Assembly (NCBI GenBank): GCA_023935145.1
Contig: CM043705.1
Coordinates: 58,126,084-58,190,083 of the forward strand
Source: Bretschneidera sinensis
Taxonomy: Eukaryota > Streptophyta > Magnoliopsida > Brassicales > Akaniaceae
Reading direction: 5' to 3'
DNA: 64,000 bases
How positions within the stretch are numbered: the first letter of the stretch is position 1; every line of letters begins with the position of its first letter. The translations under genes and the position numbers were made by a program. The notes under the pieces are model-generated. The model worked only from the letters and a program-made list of their open reading frames with translations, was not told where the DNA came from and ran no database searches. Below are positions 46,052-56,319 of this stretch, piece by piece.

Positions 46052-47205
46052 TAAGTAAAACTTAGCGCTCATGGGAGGCACCCCAAAGCATATTCTTTTC
46101 ATTATAGTATTTTTCTTTTAGTTATGTTTATATTTACATGTTTATTATCAATATTTCTTGTTTTTCGGCACAACTTTTATTTTTCTTTGTCAGGAACTTA
46201 GTGCGTGCATCCCGTTCAAGTTTGGGGGCGTGTTACGAGCAATGTAAGCAATTTAGTTCTCCATCTCCCAGGTCAGATCTTTTCATGCCACACACGCATT
46301 GAGGACAATGTGTATATTACGTTTGGGGGTAGTGGGAGACAAACACTGACACATGCACACACTTGAACGCATGCACACCCTAGGTCTTAGTTTTTTTATT
46401 TTTATTTTTAGAAAAGATAAATGCATGTTCATTTGGTGATAAAAATTTTGGTTGATTTAAAAATATGATAAAACTTCATTAGTAAGCTTAAAATTTAGAA
46501 CACATAGTCTTGTAATAAGAATTTTACAAGGTTTAGTTACCTACCTCAAGGCACTTAAGAATTCACGAGTTTGATCTAGATCTACATGAGCATATTAGCA
46601 CGCATTTGTGAGGGGTATGACAAATAATTCTTTTGTATATGTTTCCATGACCTAACTGTAATCGGATAACTTGTTAAAAGAACACATTGGCATAAGAAAA
46701 ATAAAGAAAAATGTCCATCATGCAAAAAGAGAATAAAAAACTTCTAATGATCATTAAAATTTTTTCACTGAGTAATTAGACCTCTTGCCTCAGTAAGCTG
46801 TGAGTGTTCACGTCAAAAGATAGGAATTAAGCCTTTAATAATCATGATAAAAATTTTCACTGAGTAACTGAGCCTCTTGCTTCAGTAAGCAGTGAGTGTT
46901 CACATCAAAATGTGGGAATTTCACTAGGAAGCATTAAAACCTGTTAGTTCCGTAGCTTTTTTGGCTTGAGTTAGTAAGCCCTTAAGGGTGTCTTTACACC
47001 TAATGCCCTAAAACCATCTGGTTTGGGAGTCATTGGCCAAACACTCGTTACAAGGGTCAATTAGAAAGCTCGATGGAACTCAACATAGCAAAGATTGCAT
47101 GATAAAAGAAAAAGAAAAGAAGCAAGCATTACACCATTTTTGTTCTTTTTGATAAGGAATTCGATGAAGGTTTGGGCACCGAAACACTATACACTAAAAT
47201 TATGC
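46052..47205 (+). other. Athila-like 3' non-coding module, plus orientation
   Basis: It begins at AACTTAGCGCTCATGGGAGG, the same junction at which the modules of the two nested elements begin (14430 and 19675, reverse strand). It contains G-tracts at about 46220 and 46322, the hairpin at 46294-46313, the duplicated ACTGAG block (46765-46815 and 46856-46910) and the TGCCCTAAAACCATCTGG phrase (46990-47030). It stops short of a PPT or LTR. Confidence 0.75.
46294..46313 (+). ncRNA. Conserved hairpin, copy 3
   Basis: ACGCATTG and CAATGTGT pair with one G-U wobble around loop AGGA. It occupies the same position relative to the G-tracts as copies 1 and 2. Confidence 0.55.
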
Positions 47206-47223
47206 AGACGGGGTATCCTCTCA

Positions 47224-48432
47224 TTACTGAGTATCAGGTGGTGCAGTCGAAGAGATACCAGGCACAAGAGGTAGGCGATCAAGGATGGCCTGTAGCATAG
47301 CCTCCTGCCGTGTAAACTGCGCCTCCAACCCATCTATCCGCTGATGGATCAGAAGGGTCGCCTCACGATACTCTCTGCGGATGTCTGAGAGCTCACATCG
47401 GAAAGAGAACAGCTCCTCGAGAAGATGCTGATACTCCATGGACCCCATGTCTAGCTAGTCTTCCTCCCACGTAGGGCTCACTGGTGGTTACTCGCCCTCC
47501 ATCGGATCATCTGCTATAGGCTCTACAACCAAAATCTGCACCTGGGGTCCTCGTGGTATATGGGACTGGCTGAGGCTCCACTGGGCCCTCCCGAAGAAAG
47601 GATGATCACTAATCGGGCCGTCGATGGAGGAGCCTCTGATCCCCTTCTCCTTGAAGTTATGACTGAGCAAGTAGGGGAAAGAGAGCCCCCAAGCGTTAGC
47701 TGTGATGGTCTACCGGTTATGTACACTATCCCAGAACTTGTGTATCTGACTCCATATGACCGTTGGGATGGAGTACCAATGACTCTGGTGAAAGGTATAG
47801 AGAGCCTGTAAAAACTGATCACTCTTCTGTGTCTTGTGGCCCAAAGGACACAGGTTACGCTGGAGGATGAAGTCAGTGAACCATAAACGGGGAGGCAACC
47901 TCGACCAACTCCCCGCATTGTTGTGCCGGTCCGCATACTGACCCACACACATGTCCTCTATGATGTGTGGTAGTGGAAATGGGTCCGGCTGTTCCTCTAT
48001 ATAGCTGTCCTCCGGAGGGGACTCATCACAGCAGTGGAGGGATGTGGCAATGTCTATGGTGGTCAGCTCTATGAATCTGCCCTAGACTGAAGAGGATAAG
48101 ATCTCTGGCCTGGTGCAGTCGTAGGTCAGGTTCTCGTAGAAGCTGACCACAAATCTGGTGTAAGCCGTCGAACAAACCGGCTTGAATAACCACTTGAGGC
48201 CCTGGTTCTTGAATTCTTGGACAACCCATCTTGTGGTGTCCAAACTCTTAAATTCATCATCTATGTTAAATGTAGTCTCGAACAATATTTCATGCTGCTT
48301 GAAACTGGGCCGGGATGCCTGATGGCGGCGGCTACTGAAAGCTCGGGATGTGGAGGCTATGTCCGGAGAAAAATTAATGCAGCTTCTGTAGTGTTTGCAC
48401 TCGATCTCATAAAGTGATGAGCGCTCAATCAT
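47224..48432 (-). pseudogene. Transposon-associated ORF (putative plant transposon protein type)
   Basis: One minus-strand frame of 403 codons from 48432 to 47224 is broken only by nonsense codons at 48082-48084, 47710-47712, 47488-47490 and near 47455. There is no frameshift. It reads FVVSFYENLTYDCTRPEILS, LPPRLWFTDFILQRNLCPLG, WSQIHKFWDSVHNR and DGPISDHPFFGRAQW. This resembles the 'putative plant transposon protein' domain found in uncharacterised plant retroelement ORFs. The C-terminus (EYQHLLEELFSFRCELSDIR) looks coiled-coil. The function is unknown to me. Confidence 0.65.
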
Positions 48433-49105
48433 GAATTCCTAGTGCTCGATCGCTCTCGTTTAGACAATGTGTCAAACAGTTTCTATGCACCGAAAACACG
48501 AGGCTGTGAGAATGTGCTTCAAATGTGAGCTCAAGTTCCTGCAAACATCACAGATAATCCCAACACATGTAATTAGTCCAATGTAACTCTAAAATTGTGT
48601 GTGATTGTGTGCATCTGTGAAAAGAAAAATAAAAATAGTTGAGGTTATACCTTGTGGGTGCGGTAAGATGAGTGGGTACGTGAAGTGATAATAGGGAAAC
48701 AAAATGTGGGATGGGGAGGTATGTTTGGACGGAAAATGAGATGGAGTAAGATTTTGAGACGGTTGGAGTGCTGTGAGTGATGTGTGAGCTTGAAAGGGCG
48801 AGAGTACGATAGAGAAATAGAAGACGTGCGCTTGAGCGTAAATTAGGGGAGAAAAAGAGAAACTGTTTATATTATACACATGACCCCTGTGCCTAGAGTG
48901 CGCTCGAGCGCATTTGCAAAGCGCACTCGATCGCACTTGTGCGCAATTGCTTTAGTGTGATGCGCTCATGCGCAATGGAGTGCAGGGCCAGAGGGCGCTC
49001 GAGTGCATGTGGTGGGCGCTCGATCGTTAAACAGAAAATTACTTATAGTAAAATGGTTTAAATAAAGAAATAAACAAGGAGAAAAATAGTAATGATATAG
49101 TTATA
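48433..49105 (-). other. Leader region with GC-rich palindromic motifs
   Basis: Upstream of the minus-strand ORF lies a non-coding region whose right part (48895-49030) has several CGCTCGAGCGCA, CACTCGATCGCA and GGGCGCTCGATCG motifs. More occur at 48425-48460. This mirrors the leader of the gag-only element at 21625-21735, so the ORF probably belonged to an Athila-like element with the same type of leader. Confidence 0.55.
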
Positions 49106-49242
49106 CCGTCTTTTAGTGGCCTCAGTACCACTAACCTCGATAAAGGCACTTGAGCTATATGTTATGCAAGTGGGAATTGCTCAAGCACTCTCTATAGTAG
49201 CTTCAGTGCTTCTTTCTTTGAATGAGGCACTTAGAGTCCACA

Positions 49243-51766
49243 TCAGGTGGTTCCAGTGCCCTTGACAGTGGCTGCATCTTCAATCTTGGTACTTGGACAA
49301 CAGAAAAGGGAAGCAGTGTTAGTAAGTTCAAGAGGTTCAATTGGGAGAATATATGTACTTGGAGGCTTTGGTGTGTTCTTGAGGGGGTGCATAGCTCTAT
49401 TGATATCTTTAATCACATCATTATCCGCTGGCCTACTGTCCAATCTTGTGTCACCATGGGTGGGGATGGTCTCAAATAGAGCGGTGTGGTGGACATGAGA
49501 ACCTTTTTCAACAATACCTTGCAATAGGCTTACATTAGAATTTTCATTATCATTTTTTGTTGATTCTAAGGTATTAAATACTTTGAATTCCATCTCTTCA
49601 TCATTTACTTTCATAGTGACAATGCCCCTTTTTACATTAATATTTGTGTCAGCAGTGATCATAAATGGTCTTCCTAAGATGATGGGGAGTGGTAATGGCA
49701 TATGACATTCTTCCATATCTATGACAATAAAATCAGCAGGTAAAATAAATTTACCTACTCTTACTAAAACATCTTCAAGAATACCTCTCGGTTATTTGAT
49801 GCTTCTGTCTGCCAATTGCAAAGTGATGGAGGTTGGTTGAAGCTCCCCCAAACATAGTGTCTCGAATACACTCTATGGCAGCGGATTGACACTTGCTCCT
49901 AGATCCAATAATGCATACTCGAAAAGCTAGTCATCTAACCTGCAAGGATTAGTAAAACTACCCGGATCTCTTAGTTTTGGTGGTAATTTTCTTAATAGCA
50001 CATCACTCACCTCTTCAGTCAAGGCTACTGTCTTATGCTCCTGAAACTTCCTTTTATTAGTGCAATAATCTTTTAAAAACTTAGCATAGGTAGGAATTTG
50101 TTTAATTGCATCTAATAAAGGAATGTTTATTTCCACCTTTTTTAAAGTTTCGAAAATGTCACTTAGTTTAGTCTTATTTTTAGACTTTACTAACCTTTGA
50201 GGGAAGGGTGGAGGTGTGTTTACCTTTTCTATCTCACTTACCTTAGAGGTGGATGCTTTGTCTGGAGATGCTCGTGCAGGCTCATCGATGACTATGATCT
50301 TTCCACTTCTCAGGGTTGTCACAACATTCCATTGTTGATGTCCCCTTCGATTAGGTATTGGTTGGGCGGGAAGCTCACCTTGTTTTCTACTACTTAGTTC
50401 CTTGGCCAATTGCCCCAATTGTACCTCTAATCCTTGAATGACTTGATCATGTTTTGTAGTGATTTGTCTCATCATAGTCCGCAATTGCCCCGTTTCTTCC
50501 ATGGATTGTTCATGTGAAGTCATCAGTTGTTGCTGCTGAGATGCCAATTGCCTCACAAGACTTTCGAGGTCGTTCTTATTTGGCTCAGGAACAAATTGAG
50601 CTGCTGGTTGGAAGTTTCTTTAGTGCCCTTAACTGTTCTGATTGTTGCTCCATGAAAAATTTGGGTGATTCCGCCATCCAGGGTTGTAAGTGTTTGCATA
50701 AGGGTTATTCTTTAGCGGATAATTGTTTGGTCCCACAAAGTTTGCTTGCTCATGATTCGCAGATGAATGTAAGGGACATGTATCAGTATTATGATTAAAT
50801 TGGGAACAAATGGCACATACCTGGAGTGGTGTAGCTAGTGGGTTAGATGAGGCATTCTGAGCAGCCATGGCTTTAACCAACAAGTCTAGTTTCTTCTCTA
50901 CAGTAGCTATCTGAGTAGACGATCCTCCATTTAAATTTACCTCTTACATACCCTTACTTTTGGTTACATGTCTTCCTCGAGAGGAGAACTGCTGAGTGTG
51001 TTCACTTAGGGTTTCGAAAAGTTCCATTGCTTTGTCGTTGCTCTTCTCCATCAACACCCGTCCACAACCTGAATCCACAATATTTTTGTTAGTGTCACTT
51101 AAACCTTTATAGAAAGCTTGTACCAATTCGTCTTGAAGTAGGTTATGGTGTGGGCATTTGAGTAGTAGCTCGTTGAAGTGTCCCCAAGCCTCGAAGAATA
51201 AATCTCTATCTTTTTGTTGGAATGACTGAATTTCCTTTCTCATTTGCCTCGTCTTTTGGGCTAGGAAAAACTTTCTTAAGAATTTGCTAGCCAACTCCTC
51301 CCAAGTGTGGATAGAAACTGCAGGCAAAGAATTGTACCATAGTTTAGCATTATCTTTTAAGGAAAAAGGGAAAAGAATTAACTTATTCCTTTTTGGTCTA
51401 AGCCTCGGATGTGCTGGAACTTGCAAAGATCGAAGATTCTTAGAGGTGTAAGTGTGGATCCTCATTAGGTGTACCCTTAAAGTGAGTCAGTGCAATGAGT
51501 ATCTGCGGAGATATATAGTAGTTTCCTTCCGCCTCAGGTTGATACACAATGCACGATGGTTGATCAAGATTTTGCGGGATGAAGGATTGCTTCATCGGCC
51601 TCCGCTTAGGTGGTTGCTGATTGTCGATCTGTTCTGCCATTAGCACTTCTGCCTTAATTCCTTCTTCTACCTCTTTCGAGTTGTCTCAAAGCCTTTGTCG
51701 GATAGTCCGCTCAAGCTCGGTATCAAGGGGAAAGAATGCTGGATGCTTGGTTCGAAGCCCGTGCAT
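49243..51766 (-). pseudogene. gag-protease of Athila-like element 3
   Basis: In element sense the ATG is at 51766 (MHGLRTKHP). The N-terminal linker carries KQSFIPQNLDQPSC. The capsid (51390-50944) has SIHTWEELASKFLRKFFLAQ and EAWGHFNELLLKCPHHN. A zinc knuckle CAICSQFNHNTDTC lies at about 50821-50780. A basic linker (50556-49927) precedes the protease active site ALLDLGASVNPLP (about 49905-49867) and PLPIILGRPFMITADT (to about 49660). RT is absent. Stops and frameshifts are present. It is close to the gag at 19684-21587 but distinct from it. Confidence 0.88.
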
Positions 51767-51829
51767 GAATCGGTGGCAGTCACTTAAGTGCAACAATCAA
51801 ACACTGCTGCTCGGGTAACTCTCTGCCTC

Positions 51830-51880
51830 AATTGCGCTCGATCGCACAGGAGGGTGCACTCGATCGCAAGTGGCACAGAG
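51830..51880. repeat. CGATCG motif pair in the leader of element 3
   Basis: TTGCGCTCGATCGCAC and GTGCACTCGATCGCAAG lie between gag and the PBS, in the same location as in the gag-only element. Confidence 0.85.
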
Positions 51881-52061
51881 AGCTCACCTGGAATGCCTGA
51901 AATAGAAAACAGAAAGAATTCGATTAGGGTTGTAAAATAAAAATAAGATAAAAACAGAAACTTAAAATTTTTTAGATTTTCGACAAACTAGAAATATAAT
52001 GAAAAGGAAATAATGATTAAACAAAATGGAAAACTAATTCTAAAAAAAAATTTAAGTGCAA

Positions 52062-52079
52062 TCCCCGGCAATGGTGCCA
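52062..52079 (-). promoter_or_regulatory. Primer-binding site of Athila-like element 3
   Basis: In element sense TGGCACCATTGCCGGGGA, a slightly decayed form of the site in the two nested elements, lies six bases inside the LTR. Confidence 0.82.
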
Positions 52080-52085
52080 AAAACT

Positions 52086-53332
52086 TGTTGGATGATTATC
52101 TACCTAAATAAATATGCAAATAATCGTACGTGTTTTACTTGCAAGTGCACAAGGTCAATTGTAGCATAGTGTGCAAGTACGAGATCATTTCTACAGGGAT
52201 TGGTCAATTTCAATTTAGAATTTAGTGTTTCGAAGTAAAAAAGAAGTAATTGTTGATTGTGAGTTAATGATAATAAGAACATAGGACTACGATATCCACC
52301 ACTAATTATACTTTCCCACTAAGTAAGGTGTCAATGCTCTAGCCTTATTATGAATATTTAATGGTTGTCAACCTAAGGGCTTGGTCCACACCTTAGGCTA
52401 TTGATCTCCCTATGCAACAAGTTAGGCATGGTGTATACTTTAACTCTTTTCTCTCTTAAGGGATTCAGCATGGGTGTATACTGAGTTGTTCCTTAAGAGA
52501 GTATAAGGGTTGTGGAGATCGGCAACCACATGGGACCTAGGGCTTGGTCTGCTCCCGGTTTCTCGTGTTGATTAACCCGAGAATCCAGTGTGGATATCTC
52601 TTGTTACTATTGTTGAACCCAGGACTCGGTCATCTAAATTGATTAAACTAACTAATCCATATCACATGCATACGTTGATCAGACACACACATATGAGGAA
52701 TTTAAATACAAACAGGTATTAATCAAGTTAAACATTCTAACATGGCTATAGGCAAAGGTAATCAATGAATAATTATGTGGAAAAGCATAACTAGGGCTTC
52801 AATCGAGCCCTATAAAAGTTTAGTTACACATGCTAGTTAAACTAAACATTAAAATCATAATGAAACAAAAACAGAAAAATAAAACCCGAAGAAGACTCAG
52901 GACATGAGTTGTCAATTCATCTCCTAAGCTTGTAACTTCAAGTCTAAAACAAAAGGTATGGTTTCTGTGTTTTACAGGGCTATATATAGGGCTCTAAGGG
53001 TGCCTCGAAACCCTAATTTTCTATTTGAGATCCAGAGACTTCTTTCCATATCTGACTCTGCCGCCTCTGGAGTGTTTGCGCTCGAGCCTTCTACAAGTGC
53101 GCTCATGTGCTAGTGCGTTCGATCACAAGGGAGGTGTGCTCGAGTGCATCTTGCTGGATTGCGAAACTTTACTTTTTTACTCCTTAGAGCTCCAAAATGT
53201 CATCTTTTGGTCAAAGCCCTATGAAAAACACATAAAACATGAAAATGAAATAGAATATACTAAAATAGATAATCAAAGAGCCTAACATGTGTAAATTAAG
53301 TGGCTTAAATATGACTATTTAAACACTTATCA
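52086..53332 (-). repeat. Athila-like element 3, 5' LTR in element sense
   Basis: A 1247-bp LTR running TGTTGGATGATTATC to ACACTTATCA, related to the LTRs of the gag-only element. It has motif copies at 53085-53145 (GCGCTCGAGCC, GTTCGATCACA, GTGCTCGAGTGCA). The opposite LTR is not in place: the left side of the element is rearranged. It cuts a CACTA gene at 53333. Confidence 0.88.
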
Positions 53333-54231
53333 GGCTTCCATCTAGACAAGCCATAAGTAAGACACTCGCTTGCATTAGCATACACATATCAGTATAGAAC
53401 ACAATCATTTCTACATGCATCAATCTTCACATACTTTAGCCCAAGTTCACTAATGTACTTCTTTGCATTATATTGAGAGTCCAGCAACGTCTTCTCACCA
53501 TTGGGGATTAGCTCTCTTACTAGCTAAAGCATGTTATCGAATGAAGCATTGGTCCGTTTATGAAAAGACTTCTGGTGATTTAATTATAACTGATAATTTC
53601 GAATGTTCACAACCAGGATAAAATTTCTCTTATGCTTCCCCTAGTAAACGGTAAAATTTGGCAGCTTCAGTATTGTGCTCCTTTAGTAAACTTTCTTCAT
53701 CTTGACTATGGTTATTATAGTCAACGCCAAATTAAACATTCATACCAACCATGTCACACACATCATTAACTAATCCTTCAATGTCATCTCCAAGAAAAGA
53801 TTCCACATTAGTTTCATCATCATCATGATCAGATTTAGTTGATTCATCCCATGTCTCCCCATGATAATACCATGTGGTATAGCTTCTAAGTATCCCATGT
53901 CTTAACAAATGAACTTTGATTTTGTCTCTTAGCTTATAACAACTATTTCTACATCTAGTGCATGGACACCTAATCTTGTCACGTATCGCAATATGTTGAA
54001 ATGCAAAATTAAGTAAAACATGAATTCCTCTTTCATACTTGGGCCGAATCCTATCTCCAATTTCCATCCAATTCTTATATATCCCCATTATGTAACCAAT
54101 GTAGCAAAATTCCATCAATTTTTTTTTTTGAACTGCAAAAAAATAAATATCATTCCTATAGCATTTAACGAATTAAAAATCACAAATAAGAATATAAAAA
54201 AATACAACCATATTTAATATTTCTTGTAGTG
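53333..54231 (-). pseudogene. CACTA (En/Spm) transposase 5' fragment with terminal repeat
   Basis: The end motif CACTACAAGAAA in element sense is at 54220-54231. From about 54060 the minus strand reads NWMEIGDRIRPKYERGIHVL, KIRCPCTRCRNSC and VHLLRHGILRSYTTWYYHGE, the N-terminal transposase-associated domain of TNP2-type proteins. Further decayed pieces match the following region: LVRELIPNGEKTLLDSQYNA, LGLKYVKIDACRNDCVLY and SRWKP at 53333. There the Athila-like LTR cuts it, and the rest of the gene is not seen in the window. Stops are present. Confidence 0.88.
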
Positions 54232-54363
54232 ACATGGCTACCTTCCATGTGCTTCCGTAATAAATAATATATATTATTATAATACTTTATGAAGTGCCCA
54301 TTGGTACTTTAAACTCCCATCTCTAATTCTTATACACTTTTGACTCGTATTTGATTTTAATAA

Positions 54364-55538
54364 TGATAAAGCACTGCACTAATTGCACTAAAAGTTTTAT
54401 CTAAGTGTTTAAATTGTAAAAGAATTCAGCACCTAAACTAGATGCAAGAACTCAACGCAATTCAGCACCAAAACAAGATAGAAGATATAGAATAAGTATT
54501 AAGGTAATTGAAACAATTATAAATCTCTTATATTCAATTACATAGCTTGATCTGTGACTTAATTTACAAAAGACTTTGACAAAACCAAAATATAAAAAGT
54601 TTCTAAGTCAAAAATTGTTTTTTAAAAAGGAAAACTGGGTTGAAGGTTAACCCAATCGATTGGGATATAGGACAGAAAGTTCCAAGTCGATTGATGTTGA
54701 GGATCTAGTCGACTTGTAATTGAGACAAAAAATTCTCAGTCGACTGGTAACTGGGACAGAAAGTTTATAGTCGACTAGTGCTTAGGACCAAGTCGACTGG
54801 TACTCTCTCTTAGCCTAAAAAAGTGAAATTTCTCTTTTGACCTAATCGACTGGTAATTCAAAAAATATGACCGTTTATAATGCGGGACTTGATTATTTAA
54901 TGACCTAAACCTATCAAGTCAGTGTCAAACGACCATATTAATTCAAGACTATATAAACTCACTTTAATGAGCATTTAAAAGAAGAAGAGAACACATTCAA
55001 TTCACAAGATAGCTCATTAATCATCAAAAGTTTTGAAATATTTATTGTTGATTCATTCTTCAAGCTTGTTCTTGAAAGAGAGATATTGTTCACTTGTAAA
55101 AGCACGTATTGCTATCTCTTTACCATTTACTTTATTACAAATATCATTCATTGAAAAAGGGGAAAGAGTTGTAATAACTCTTAGAGTGTTTAGGATTAAA
55201 CACTTCATTGTAACTTCCATGAGGAAGAGATTAACTTCTACGAGGAAGAGATCGATTGTAAGGTTTGTACAACACCCGTGAAGTTGTAGGACTAAAGTTT
55301 TAGTGGATTACTTTAAGGAGGTTCTTTGAAGAGAGTGGATGTAGGGTCGAAAGGAATCCGATATTGCCGAACCACTATAAACGAAATTTGCATTTTCTCT
55401 TCCTTGAACTCTTTACTTTCATGCATATTACTTGTTTGTGTGCTTTGTGCATTTAACTGTTTAAGAACTTACAAAGTAATTAGTAAAATTTCTTAAAACC
55501 CAATTCACCCTCCTTTTGGGTTTGAATCTCGGTTTACA
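54364..55538 (+). repeat. Copia-like solo LTR
   Basis: It begins TGATAAAGCACTGCAC and ends near CTCGGTTTACA. Internal hallmarks are a repeated TCGA-centred motif (AGTCGACTGG), GTGGATGTAGGGTCG with ATTGCCGAACCAC near the end, and CCCAATTCACCCTCCTTTTG just before the end, all typical of Copia LTRs. No PBS follows and no target duplication is visible, so the ends are approximate. Confidence 0.6.
54651..54850. repeat. Palindromic TCGA-motif cluster in the Copia-like LTR
   Basis: A perfect 14-bp palindrome CCCAATCGATTGGG (54651-54664) is followed by AAGTCGATTG, AGTCGACTTG, AGTCGACTGG (twice), AGTCGACTAG and AATCGACTGG with GGGACAGAAAG-type linkers, about six copies in 200 bp. Confidence 0.85.
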
Positions 55539-56319
55539 CACACATACATGTGTACACTTAACACACAGACCCATACATATGTTTATATGATGCAAGCAAA
55601 GGAAGGGTATGCCTATTTGTCTTAAGATTTGTAACTTGAACGATATGGGCATTTTTTAAGTAGGGGCATACATGTATTTTTGTAATTTTCTTCAATTTGA
55701 GGGCATTTTAGGCAATATGATTAGTATAATACGTTCTACTAGTTTATAAGAACATTAGAGCATATTTAATTGATTAATAATGTGTTCATTTCAAGTGATT
55801 AATCAAAAAGTCAAAACCATATTCATAGCATTAAAGAGCTAACAAAAGAAAATACCATATTCACAAGATTAAATAGCTAACACATTACTAATCTATAAAT
55901 GTTTTTCAAGAGTCATGCCTACTTGAATAAAAAAAAACATTCCCTTTCATTCATGCCAAGAAAGAAAACAAAGTTAAGTTCAAAGAAATTCCACAACAAG
56001 ACTTACCACAAAAGAAATAATGGGGCCTTTTTTTTCTCCTTTGTGAGGGAGAAGAATACAAAGAAAGTAATACCAGCAAAGCAAGTAATTGATGCAGCCC
56101 TCACCTTTCAGATAAAGGAAATAATTCAAAGCTATATAGAGGTTAATAATAGGTAGATTCGCCACCCTGAGCAGTAAGGAAAAATATGATATAATTATGA
56201 GAAAAAAAAAACAGAAGTTGTGAGATTTCTTTTGTAAAGAGAACATTGCTATTGTAAAGAACCCAACAAATTGGCCCATTATATATGATTTCTTTTGTTG
56301 TGTCTAGCTTAAGCATATA
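55539..56319. other. AT-rich intergenic DNA, nothing recognised
   Basis: Frames here (for example 55899-56156) are lysine-rich and low in complexity, with no recognised domain. There is a short CA/TG-rich run after 55535. Confidence 0.5.

Noticed and set aside
48589..48936. 115-codon minus-strand frame upstream of the transposon ORF
   Set aside because: It lies in the motif-bearing leader, reads low-complexity Ser/His/Pro sequence and shows no domain.
55899..56156. 85-codon lysine-rich frame
   Set aside because: Composition follows the A-rich DNA, and there is no recognisable domain or repeat in another copy.
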